NCBI GenBank assembly: GCA_030770545.1
Contig: CM061091.1
Coordinates: forward strand, 9,356,501-9,420,500
DNA: 64,000 nt
Reading direction: 5' to 3'
DNA from: Macropodus opercularis
Lineage: Eukaryota; Chordata; Actinopteri; Anabantiformes; Osphronemidae
A model generated the notes under the pieces. The model was not told where the DNA came from, ran no database searches, and was given only the letters and a program-made list of their open reading frames with translations. The position numbers were made by a program, and so were the translations under genes. Below are positions 11,990 to 23,104 of the stretch, piece by piece (within the stretch, counting starts at the first letter, position 1; each line of letters begins with the position of its first letter).

Positions 11990-13262
11990 TTCAATTCAAT
12001 TTCAATTCAACTTTATTTATATAACGCCAATTCACAACATCAGTTATCTCAAGGCACTTTACAAGTAAGGTTTTAAGACCTTACGCAACTAAACCCAACA
12101 ATTCCCACATAGAGCAAGCTTTTAATTGTAGCCAATCGATAAATTGTACATTTAAATAGCAGCAGTGGAGAGGAAAAACTCCCTCTCTAACGAGGAAGAA
12201 ACCTCCAGCAGACACAGGCTCAGTGTGGGCGGCCATCTGCCTTGACCGGTTGGGGTGAGGGTATAGAGGAGAGAGAAAAGAACACAACCACAACAAAACA
12301 AGCAGCAACAGAACACAGGCAGGACCAGCAACTAAACACTGGACACACACGGCTCTGAGTCTGATGATGCCTGTAGATGAGAATAGAGAGAGACAGAAAG
12401 GGAGTAGCACACTAGGAGAGAAAAGGGACAAAGTTAGTCACATGTGGAAATGGAGGCATGTTGGCGGATAGAAGAAAAAGAGAAAAAAGAGCTCAGTGAA
12501 TGAAGGACATCCCCCAGCATCTAAGTCTATAGCAGCTTAACTAAGAAGTGGTTCCAAGTGACCAGAACCATCTCTAACTATACGCTTTGTCAAAAAGAAA
12601 GGTTTTAAGCCTAGTTTTAAAACTAGAGAGCTTCTCGACCCTGGACTGGAAGCTGGTTCCATAGGAGAGGAGCTTGGTAGGTAAAGACTCTGCCCCCCAT
12701 TCTACATTTAGAAACTGTAGGAACCACAAGTAGGTCAGCGCTCTGAGAACGAAGCGTTCTGTTGGGAGCATAAGGGGCGATGAGGTCTTTAAGATAAGAT
12801 GGAGCTTTATTATGAAGAGCTTTGTAGGTAAGGAGAAGAATTTTGAATTCTATCCTAGTTTTCACAGGGAGCCAATGCAGAGAAGCTAATGTAGGAGAAA
12901 TGTGATCTCTCTTTCTAAGTCCAGTCAGAACTCTGGCTGCAGCATTTTGAATTTATTGGAGGATTTTCAAAGAGTTATTGGGACAACCTATGAGTAGCAA
13001 GTTACAGCAGTCAAGCCTAGAAGTAACAAATGCATGGATTAATTTTTCAGCATTACTCTGTGAGAGGATGCTCCTAATTTTAGCAATATTCCTCAGGTGG
13101 AAGTAGGTGGTTCTAGAGATTTCTTTAATATATGGTGTAAAGGACAGATCTTGGTCAACAATGACACCAAGGTTCCTCACAGTAGAACTTGAAGCTAACG
13201 TTATGTCATCCAGAGTAACCATCTGATTCAATAATGAGTCTCTGTAATTTTGTTGATACATA
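11990..13262 (-). mobile_element. L2-type LINE, 5'-truncated, RT C-terminal region plus 3' tail
   Basis: A non-LTR retrotransposon copy. On the minus strand 13261-12953 encodes the segment after the RT catalytic core (LDDITLASSSTVRNLGVIVD) and 12865-12590 encodes the conserved C-terminal region (LLTYKALHNKAPSYLKDLI), broken by frameshifts. The 3' end at 11990 carries the typical AATTCAATTCAA tail next to TTTATTTATATAACGCC. Same family as the copies at 31328, 32106, 45727 and 62572. Confidence 0.85.
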
Positions 13263-14800
13263 CTCTACAAACAAACACGCACTTGTAACCCACAAAAAAA
13301 AACATTCTAATGGTGTTGTAGCTGTTAGGCAAGCTACTAAAAATGCAAACACATAGAACACTGTAGAATCATAATGAACACCAACCTTGCATTACTAATA
13401 AGATTCATTAATGCAAGGTTGATGACCTGTGAAATTGTACAGTGGTTCAAGACTGTCCATTGAACATATTGCATGTTATACTTCCTGTATGTATGTACTA
13501 TATAGAGTACTGTAAATCTACACAGACCAGAATCATACAGCACCTGTGACATCCACACAGACTAGAGTGTCAGCAGTGGCTGGTGGTAGGAAGGTTGTCA
13601 CAACCAAGTCAAACTAAATCAAGTCAAACTAAATCTCTTACTTGAAGACAGAGATCAAGCAGAAATAAAACACAGGGATCTGTACTGTAGAACAACCATG
13701 GAAAGATCTCTCTCTCTCATACTCATACACACAACACACACACACAGACACACACAACTCTCTCTCTCTCTCTCTCTCACGGGTCACTTATAGTGAACTT
13801 GCACTGTATAAATGTTTTAGTACAATTCTGTGGTCTATAAGTCAAAACACATTTTCGGCATTATCATCATACTGTTAGTACAAAGAGGCACTGAACTGGA
13901 AGAAATGACTCAACTTTCAGAAAAGTTGACCACATTGTTTATTGTTTGTTTCATTGTGCACCTGAACTGTGACCTGAAGTCTCAGTAATCAGTAAACAAG
14001 TAAAGTTTGACCATTCTCATTCTTTTCTACTGATTTCTTTTTCACTTGTGTTTAGAGGAGGTGGTTCTTGTAGTAATCTGTAAGTGACAGCCTCTGGTTT
14101 TGTATGAATGTCCTGAGGGGAGCTAAAAATAAGCTCCCTGAACTTGTTTCCAAAACTGTAATGGAAACAAAACCAGAACCAGGGGGATCACAACTCAGTT
14201 ACTACTTACTGAGTTCCTGTACTCAAAATGCCAGATGAGTTCCCATTGTAATGAAGTGGAGGTATGTTGCCACTAATGTTTGCTTAGAAAAAAAAGGCTG
14301 TCAACAACAAGTAAACATGGACCCTTGTATGTAAAATGTGTGTGTTTCTCTGCTTCAAGGTGAAACCTTTTAACAGATAAATTTCCATGCTCTGCTTTGG
14401 CCTCTTTGTTTGAGACAGATAAGACAAACAGGTTTGAGAGTAAAGTCAATAACTTTAAAGCCATGACTCACTGCCCTCCAGCTTTTTCCGTAATCTGTGG
14501 TAAAACCAGATAGACAATACTCTGTAAAAAGTAGAATGCTGGAATGCTGTATTGTAACCACTGTCTTTCCATGCTGAAGGGTGTGAGAAGGCAGTTTTAT
14601 TTCCCTAAGCGCTGATTTAGGGAAAGTACAGTCTATTGTAGTCTTCCTGAACTTACAGTACACGGTGATAATCGTCACAGAATGAAGAATGATGTCTGTT
14701 TTTAATGCAGGGCAAGTCTGTCCATGAAGTCTCCCTACCTTGATGCTGCCATGCTTCATAGGGAAAATACACAGGCTAAACACATACATCATGTACTGAC
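13263..14800. other. No gene recognised; microsatellite at 13727-13780
   Basis: A compound (CA)n/(CT)n microsatellite lies at about 13727-13780. The remainder is AT-rich with no exon-like block that I can assign. A short segment near 14725-14770 resembles 15535-15570, part of the local plekhf1-flank duplications. Confidence 0.4.
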
Positions 14801-15179
14801 AAACCCACCCTGTAAAAATATATAACTTTTAGTTAAGTGTAAACAACTTTTAACTATGTGTTTGTAAGTGTTTTCAGGTGGTATTAGTTGTCCACAAGAG
14901 TATTTTTGAGAGGTCAAAGCAAGGCCTGCAGTCATGTATATTTTGTGCAATTTATTTTGTGCGTTTATCATTTCTCTGTAATCTACATAAATTCATTAGT
15001 TTAGTAAATGCCGTACAGTATTTTTCATGCTCTACAATAATCAGATCTCTAACCTTTTAAAATAAAATGTGCTTTATTGTTAAATAAATCATTTCCAATG
15101 CTAATGTGAAGCACAGGTTGGATGCAAATGTACTTGAAAATTTCCATACCATATACATCTTTTACAGATGGAAAACTTC

Positions 15180-15530
15180 AGTCAGGTAGTCTAAGGCCTA
15201 TGTTTTCACTGTCATAAGTGACAGAAAGTATTTACAGAGATTTATAGAGACAACTTTACAGCAGCAGTGTTAACAAACAGTACCATAAAAAAAGCAGTGA
15301 TTACAGATAATTAATGTGAAACAGCAAATGTGTTATTTCATTCCTTCATAGCAACTGTCTGAGTGTCTTGTAAACATTCTCCTACACACACAGTATCCAA
15401 TTTATGTTTTCTGTTACCTAATGCCTATGTTAAGCAAAAACACAAAGCCCAACCCTGTAGCAGTAATGTGGTTATAGTTGGTGCCTTAAATGCTCTGGAT
15501 TAATAAAGACATAGAGCGACATAGATACTG
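15180..15530 (-). pseudogene. Extra copy of the plekhf1 3' end / 3' UTR
   Basis: Closely similar to 15790-16110, which is the stop-codon region and 3' UTR of the intact plekhf1. It contains the equivalents of AACACAAAGCCCAACCCTGT and of the final codons, but no PH or FYVE coding sequence. It is therefore a third, partial copy of the locus, lying directly downstream of the intact gene. Confidence 0.65.
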
Positions 15531-15576
15531 CAGAAGTCTCCCCACCTTGATGTTGCCATGCTTCATAGGGAAGCAT

Positions 15577-15579
15577 ATA

Positions 15580-15627
<48 letters not shown>
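15577..15627. repeat. (TA)n microsatellite
   Basis: An uninterrupted run of TA dinucleotides between the two plekhf1 3'-end copies. Confidence 0.95.
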
Positions 15628-15629
<2 letters not shown>

Positions 15630-16073
15630 TTTTTTTTAAATCCGATTTAGACGTGTTTGTAAATATCTTCAGACATCTTTTTTTTGCAGACCATTTAATA
15701 TAGAGGTCAAGGTTTATCAGAAATGCATTACACCTGAAAAAAATAGCCAGTAGTAGTAGTAGTAGTCCAATGTTTTATTTAAATTGTCTCATAAGAAAAC
15801 AGATATTAAATATTTACAGAAAATGGAGACATCTTCACAGCAGTAGTGTTTTAACAAACAGGATGAGCACAAAAAAGCAGCGATTACAGATAATTCATAT
15901 GAAACAGCAAATGTGTTATTTCATGCCTTCATATTTATAGCAACTGTCTGAATGCCTTTTAAACATTCTCCTACTCCACACATAGACACACACTGTATCC
16001 AAATTGTGTTTTCTGTTACCTAGAGCCTATGGTAAGGAAAAACACAAAGCCCAACCCTGTAGTAGTAATGTGG

Positions 16074-17036
16074 TTATGGTTGGTGCCTTAAATGTTCTGG
16101 ATTAATAAAGACATAGGGAGACCACAGACTCCCTTCGGAGACCATCCACTTGTTGGGGTTAAAGTCGCCCATCTCTTCCTCAGCTACCTCTTCATCACTG
16201 GACCTCTCTACTTCATCTTCATCTGAGCTCAATTTTTCAACGCTGTCACCTCTTTTACGATGCATGTCCTGGGGCTCTGCCTCTGTCTCTAGACTTGGGT
16301 GACAAACTTTGCAGACCCTCAGTTCCTTAGTTGGGTGAATGTGTTGGATCACTGCTTTCTTCTTAGAGCATTGGCTACACACCAAAAACCCACAATTTCT
16401 GCAATGGTGTCGACGATGGGCAACGGTGAACTTTTCAGAGCAGCGCATGCAGATGGCAGAGACTTGATCAGGGATCCAGGTAACAGCAAACGCTGATGAG
16501 GGTCTGCGGCCACTCTGCAACAGTCTAGCCCGGCAGTCCTCCATGTGTTCAATCCAGGCTTGTTTCTCCTCATATGAGGAGGCTGCCACATAGAAAGATT
16601 TGCGTGGTGTGCGTATCAGCCATTGATTTTTCATTCTAAATCCATCCTCCAAGTTTTCCAGTTCAATTTCCTCTGAAAATATAAACAATTTCATATCAGC
16701 ACAAAGTTATTGAATTATGATATAATCATCTAAAAAAACATACGGTTGGTTCTATCTATATTGCACCATGATTTCACAATATTACTCACCTAGAGGAATG
16801 ATCTGCTGTTTTTTATACCAGCGGCCATTTAGAATGATACTCCCATAAACCAGGATATCATTGAAAAGGAAGAAGACTTTGGCCTGTGGCCTTCGACGGC
16901 TCTGCTTCCTTAGACGACCCTCTCCGATGAGAACGCGATTAGGCTTGTACAAGGGCTTCCCTGCTGGCCCAAATGAGTTCTCAATAGCTCGGATTCGCTC
17001 ACGGTTTTCATCAGCAAATGTTAGTTGATCCACCAT
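16074..17036 (-). CDS. plekhf1: Phafin-1: PH and FYVE domain protein, two coding exons, 281 aa
   Basis: Endosomal adaptor that binds phosphatidylinositol 3-phosphate and is linked to lysosome/autophagy trafficking. Coding exons are 17036-16790 and 16672-16074; the join is CTA G|AG GAA (L-E-E). The N-terminal PH domain covers about residues 10-130 ([28 protein letters not shown]). The FYVE zinc finger follows, with [13 protein letters not shown] and RVCKVC signatures and all paired Cys present. The C-terminus is acidic ([14 protein letters not shown]), as in human phafin-1. The length of 281 aa agrees with the 279 aa of human PLEKHF1. The next gene to the right on the same strand is pop4, its neighbour in human as well, which supports plekhf1 over plekhf2. 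Confidence 0.9.
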
Positions 17037-17339
17037 TGTGTCCTTCTACTTCTTCTTGTTGTCAACACAACAGTAGTCCACAATTCAGTGCAGCTCTCTT
17101 TATCCTGAGAGGTCTACTGCACTAGGAGATGCAGCCAGGTGTATATCTTGACTCTGTACTGAAACAAACCGCCCAGCTGAAGTGCTAATGACTGAACTCA
17201 GTGTGGTTACGTAATGCTCAGTTCTAAGAACAACATTTAGCAAGAAAGGAGGCGGGGAGTTTCACATGAAATCAGATCAGTAATATACTGTGAAGTAGGA
17301 AGTGCCACCTTCAACAGAAAACAAGTAAAAAACCCATTT

Positions 17340-19180
17340 GCTCAATCCATACATTTTACTTTTGAGTTTTACTTTTTAAATGTAACCTTGACAGGTATAG
17401 TCTGTGATTTGTTTTACTGTCAACTGAGTCTGCAGTAAATATTAATATCATACAAAAAGAAGGCTTGTTTAGTGGTTATGAAATTAATAAAAACAAATAG
17501 AGAAGCAAAGTACAATGCCACACCAGAGGAGACAAAATCTTTACTTTTGTGAGCAAGACATGTAAATAACAGCAAAGCTGATCGTATACAATTGTCTAAC
17601 TGGTTGAGCAGGTCAACCTGCAGTTTAAATGAACAACATTGTCACCACACCCAATCCACATGCTGCAACACTTGCCAGTTCACGTCTGGATGTTTTTACT
17701 TGATTAAACGAATCATTTTTCTAGCAATTGCGTGAAATTCACGAAGATAAATTCACATTAGATAAGCATTCATAGTTGTCTGGGCAGGAAATTCAGATTT
17801 TTTTTTTTGCCAAATAGACAATGTTGAAGTGCGTTTTTATTCACCACTGACATTTCACATAAATTTAGTGTGCTTTTAGAAAATGATTAGTCTTTATTTT
17901 CAGATAATTAAGCTCCATACTCTCACACACCTTTCTCAACTTTTAGTCAAAGGCAAATAAAAGTGATCTCTGCCTACTGGGGCTTACTTTAAATGTTGCA
18001 GCCTAAAGTCTAAATGAAAACTGTTTTTCTTAGTCTTTGACTGTCTGGTATCTCAAATGCATTAATGTTTCATCTGTTGACTAGCGCAAGCAAAAGGTGA
18101 AGCATGTACCTGCAGTTCTTACAGGGAGACTAACTTGAGACAACCCTGGAGACATTATCAGATTAAATTAAAGCTAACATCTGTAATAACAAACTCTTTC
18201 TTGTGTAATGTTGGCTATAAATCTAGGTAACAATATCTCATTTCCATTAACTTTTCAGTAACTGACAGAGGTGTGTCAGCATTGACTAACAAGGTTAGAG
18301 GCTACATCATTGCACTGACTGGAATATTATGATGAGCCACATTTTTATAAAAAGATTTTGACCTTGTCACATTGCCAGAACAGTGAACCTATTTGTATTA
18401 GTATGTGTCAATCAATGATCAATATATTAACACAGGAAGAAGAGAAAAATGGAAAAAGATCTGGTGCTGATTTCCCTGGTACTGATTTAATTACTTATTA
18501 TGGAGCATGTTATTGGTGTAGAAACAATACAAATGCTGTCCTATTAATACAGATGAACTCTTCAATCTTAATATTTCTAACTGAACAGCTTTGTGTTAAA
18601 GAAACTTACTGGTAGCCTAGATCACAGTCACTTCTGTAATACCTATCTCTATGTTATATAATGTGAGTTAGAGATCTAGGTAACAATGACTCAGTTCTAA
18701 CTGATATAGGTGGGTCAGTACTGACAGACAGGGTTGGAGCTACATTGTGCTGACTAAAATAGAATGATAACCCACATTTATACAAGTAGATATTGACCTT
18801 GCCCCACTGTCACTATGTGTTTAACAATGGAAATTCCCATTATGGTTTTTCTATCACGCCCTTACTTCGGTGCAAGTGTGTTCAATTACACACATTATTT
18901 TCTTTGGTTTCTTATGTTGTGCAACAGGCAAACTCTCATAATCGCGTATAGTGTTTTTCTGTTTTACATGTGGAGTTTGTGTCTGATTATATCAGTATCT
19001 GTAATCAAATACGACAATGTGGAATTGTTTTTTTACCCTTGCTACTTATTCATTCTGACTGTAAGCAGAAACCTCTATGCACCTGTAGAACGAACACAAT
19101 AAGCTGGAAAGTAGTGATTACATTACATATTATAATCAGTTACAAGTGTTCTTTTTCTGCTACGACCTGCAGAAACGTCT
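17340..19180. repeat. Diverged tandem/dispersed repeat field upstream of plekhf1
   Basis: Blocks at about 18180-18480 and 18613-18830 are diverged copies of one unit; a third copy lies at 23757-23945. All share a 'taggtaacaa...ctca' stretch and a 'gacagacagggttggagctacat'-type segment, shortened or altered in places. A block at 18895-19200 reappears at 25135-25360. No gene recognised. Confidence 0.55.
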
Positions 19181-19184
19181 GTCA

Positions 19185-19430
19185 CAAAATTCATAAAGGA
19201 CTGCACCAGCAGAACAAGGCTCCATGTGGGCACCCATCTGTCTCGGACGGTTGGGGGGAGGGGATAGAGAGGAGGGGAAAAGCAACAAGGCACAAACAAC
19301 AACAGGCAGCAACAGAACACCGTCAAGATAGTTGGGCCAGCAACAACTGTACATATTGCACACACCAAGCTCTGAGTCTGATGATACCTGTAAATGAGTA
19401 CAAAGAGGGAGAGGCACAACTACATTGTGG
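19185..19430 (-). mobile_element. L2-type LINE 3' UTR fragment
   Basis: Matches the 3' UTR of the L2 family (equivalent of 12230-12400), including the CCGGTTGGGG-like and ACAGAACAC segments, in minus orientation. No coding part is left. Confidence 0.65.
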
Positions 19431-20216
19431 TCACTAACATGGCTTTCCTTAAACGTGGTCACCAAAACATGGCTTTCCTTAAACATGGTCACTAAAAAAA
19501 CTAGGATCCACAAACAACTATAACCTTGGTTATAGTGTTTAATAGTTGCCCACAAAATATTATTTGGAGAGCTGTAGATCCATTTAGATGTTTAAAAATA
19601 TTTTTTTTTCTTTTCCAAAACCATTGCAGGAGTAAGATGTACAAAAGGTGAATGGGTTTGAATGGTTTAGGCAGAGATGTTTCTGGTTGAACGGAAATTA
19701 ATTTCTATAATATATATAATTAAATAACAAATCATTATAATAAAATATGCTTTAATATTTATACATAATTTCCAGTGTTAATGTGAAGCACCTGTTGAAT
19801 TAAAATGCATACAAATATTGACATACTGTACATACCTTTTATTACAGATGAAAAAAATAGCCAGTAGTAGTATTAGTCTTATGTTTTATTTAAGTTGCCT
19901 CATAAGAACACAGATATTAAATATTTACAGAAAATTGAGACATCTTCACAGCAGTAGTGTTTTAACAAACAGGATGAACACAAAAAAGCAGAGATTACAG
20001 ATAATTCATATGAAATAGCAAATGTGTTATTTCATGCCTCCATATTTATAGCAACTGTTTGAATGCCTTTTAAACATTCTCCTACTCCACACATAGACAC
20101 ACACTGTATCCAAATTATGTTTTCTGTTACCTAGAGCCTATGGTAAGGAAAAACACAAAGCCCAACCCTGTAGCACTAATGTGGTTATGGTTGGTGCCTT
20201 AAATGTTCTGAATTAA

Positions 20217-20973
20217 TGCATGTCCTGGGGCTCTGCCTCTGTCTCTAGACTTGGGTGACAAACTTTGCAGACCCTCAGTTCCTTAGTTGGGTGAATGTGT
20301 TGGATCACTGCTTTCTCCTTAAAGCATTGGCTAACACCAAAAACCCACAATTTCTGCAATGGTGTCGACGATGGGCAACAGTGAACTTTTCAGAGCAGCG
20401 CATGCAGATGGCAGAGACTTGATCAGGGATCCAGGTAACAGCAAACGCTGATGAGGGTCTGCGGCCACTCTGCAACAGTCTAGCCCGGCAGTCCTCCATG
20501 TGTTCAATCCAGGCTTGTTTCTCCTCATATGAGGAGGCTGCCACATAGAAAGATTTGCGTGCCATTGATTTTTCATTCTAAATCCATCCTCCAAGTTTTC
20601 CAGTTTAATTTCCTCTGAAAATATAAACAATTTCATATCAGCACAAAGTTATGGAATTATGATATGATCATCTGAAAAACATACGGTTGGTTCTATCTAT
20701 ATTGCACCATGATTTCACAATATTACTCACTTAAAGGAATGATCTGCTGTTTTTTATACCAGCGGCCATTTAGAATGATACTCCCATAAACCAGGATATC
20801 ATTGAAATGGAAGAAGACTTTGGCCTGTGGCCTTCGACGGCTCTGCTTCCTTAGACAACCCTCTCTGATGAGAACGCGATTAGGCTTGTACAAGGGCTTC
20901 CCTGCTGGCCCAAATTCTCAATAGCTCGGATTCGCTCACGGTTTTCATCAGCAAATGTTAGTTGATCCACCAT
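20217..20973 (-). pseudogene. plekhf1 unprocessed pseudogene (second copy)
   Basis: A copy of the plekhf1 coding region that keeps the intron, so it arose by DNA duplication rather than retroposition. Relative to 16074-17036 it has several lesions. There is a 4-bp deletion near 20914 in the exon 1 N-terminal part. About 13 bp are lost near 20560 in the PH domain. A 2-bp deletion near 20333 shifts the frame inside the FYVE finger right after the CGFLV segment. The C-terminal acidic tail is missing, the copy jumping to 3' UTR near 20217. Homology continues in the flanks from about 19850 to 21110 and, more weakly, from about 19525 (matching about 14860). Confidence 0.9.
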
Positions 20974-21486
20974 TGTGTCCTTCTACTTCTTCTTGTTGTC
21001 AACAGTAGTCCACAATTCAGTGCAGCTCTCTTTATCCTGAGAGGTTTACTGCGCTATGAGATGCAGTTATGCGTTTGTCTTGACTCTGTGACGTAGTGGA
21101 ACTTTCCGAAGCCTGTTCAGTTTAGCAAGAAGTGGCATGGGGGTGGTAGCTACATGAAATGAGATTACGTGAAGTAATATATTCTGAAGTAGGAACTGTC
21201 ACCTCTTATAAACAACCTGTTTTTCAAGGAAAAACCCTTTCTACTCACCACACCACACTTTTGTCCTAATTTTAAATATGTTTTGACTGATTGGGACAGT
21301 CAGTAATTCGTTTTACTGTCAGGATGGTCTGCGGTAAATGTTAAGGTACATATTTTTCTGATTGTCAGATCTGCACATTACACAAACACACTATTGTCTA
21401 ACTGGTTGAGCAGCTCAACCCACCGTCTGAATGAACACACTGATATGAGTGTTAAAGAAAGTTCTTTTACTTAGTTACTTTTTACG

Positions 21487-21725
21487 TGGGCGGCAGTGGC
21501 TCAGAGGTAGAGCTGTTGGCCACCAATCATAGGATTAGTGGTTTGATTCATGTGCCTTAGTGTCCTTGGGCAAGACACTGAACCCCAAACTACCTCCAGT
21601 GTGTCTGCCAAAGCTGCATAGCAGCTCTGCCAGCAGTGTGCAAAGTGTGTGTACAAATGGGTGAATGAGATGCAGTGTCAAAGCACTTAGAATACTCATA
21701 GGTAGAAAAGCGATATACAAGGGCA
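21487..21725 (+). mobile_element. tRNA-derived SINE
   Basis: Starts GGGCGGCAGTGGCTCAGAGG, an A-box-like start, followed by a B-box-like GGTTTGATTC, then the familiar fish SINE body (TCCTTGGGCAAGACACTGAA) and an end matching GATATACAAGGGCAGACCAT. Not a functional tRNA gene. Confidence 0.8.
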
Positions 21726-23104
21726 GACCATTTAACAATCAAAAAAAACACATTGTGCTGTATAACTTACAGTACATGTGTTTTCTTTGTTTTTACAGTA
21801 ACTTCTTTTCTGTTATATTTTATAATAAAAATCCCTAAAGACCAATTTCTGTCAGAACTGCTGAAATATTGAGCATTAAGTTCAAGAAGCCTGTTCACAA
21901 AACAATTTTATTAAATTGAGCAGACCAAATTATTTAGTTTCCATCGGGTGACCAATCTGGACTATAAAGAAGACAGTTTAGTAACTGGATGCTTAACTAC
22001 CAGCCATGCAGTTGAAATACATAGTTACATGGTTTCAATTCTATCTCATACAATTCTGTTTTCATACAATTCTAGCAACAGAGTTATGAAGTTGCATCAG
22101 AACCAGGCTCTAGGGTGCCCAGTCATCTGCCCGTGTCATGTTACTGAAATAGTGTCTAATCTATCTACACAGTCATGGGTGCAGCTAGCTGCTAGAAGGT
22201 CACTTTCTTCATCAGCTCAGATCATTGTATCTGTGACACCCAGAAGAAAACGTTACAAAAGAAAATTTAAATTGTTGCACTTTGGTTGTATTTAGATTCA
22301 ACACAACAACCTAACTTGTACTGAAAAAAGAAAAAAAAAATGTTGGTACACTCATTTCTGCCACCTATATGTGCCCTGAATTTAGCAAAAACAAAAGTGT
22401 AAGACCCCTGCATGCATGCCTCTTGAATCAAGTTTGGAAAAACGACTGCTGAAACAGTGTGTGTTAGATTCCTGGAACTCTGCAGTAAGCACGAAACTTA
22501 TCTTGCCAAGTAAGTTACACAAGCACTCGGGTGGAAGAATCTACGACAGAGCAAATTATGACTTGTGATTCAACGCTTCCGCCTGTGACAAAGTTTAATA
22601 AAGTTACGCAGTGTTGTTGCTGTATTTGTATTAAGTAAGAACATTGCATTTTTCCTGGTGTCTGTTACAAAAAAGGAACAAGGAATGTTTTTCTATGACA
22701 AAGAAAGTGTACAGTCTGACATCTGTGACGTTGCAGGGCCTATACTCTGCCCTCAGTGACAACACTGATTAGATCAAACCAATCGCATCCAAAAACATTT
22801 GAAATACACAGACTTTGAAACCTCTAATCATTATAAGCAAGATAAGGTTAGGAACTAAGCTTAGCTTTGCCCAAAAAAAAAGAGCATTCAGTTGTATAAC
22901 ATGAGCAAAACGTGACGCATTTATCTGCAATTCCAACCCAACTCGTGACAACCCTGGAGATCAGGATATATAGCTCAGATTTGATGGTGGTCCAGAGATG
23001 GTAGACAGCTGTGCAGTCCACAATCATGCCTGTGTGTCAATGGCCAGTAGTAGGTACTAAGTATGCAATGTTTCTAATATTAAGGCACAGTGCTTCCTGT
23101 GCCT

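Noticed and set aside
12081..12431. 116-codon minus-strand ORF
   Set aside because: It lies entirely in the L2 LINE 3' UTR; the same fortuitous frame appears in the other L2 copies.
21487..21560. Possible tRNA gene
   Set aside because: A- and B-box-like motifs are present but followed by a SINE body; no cloverleaf stem can be formed convincingly.
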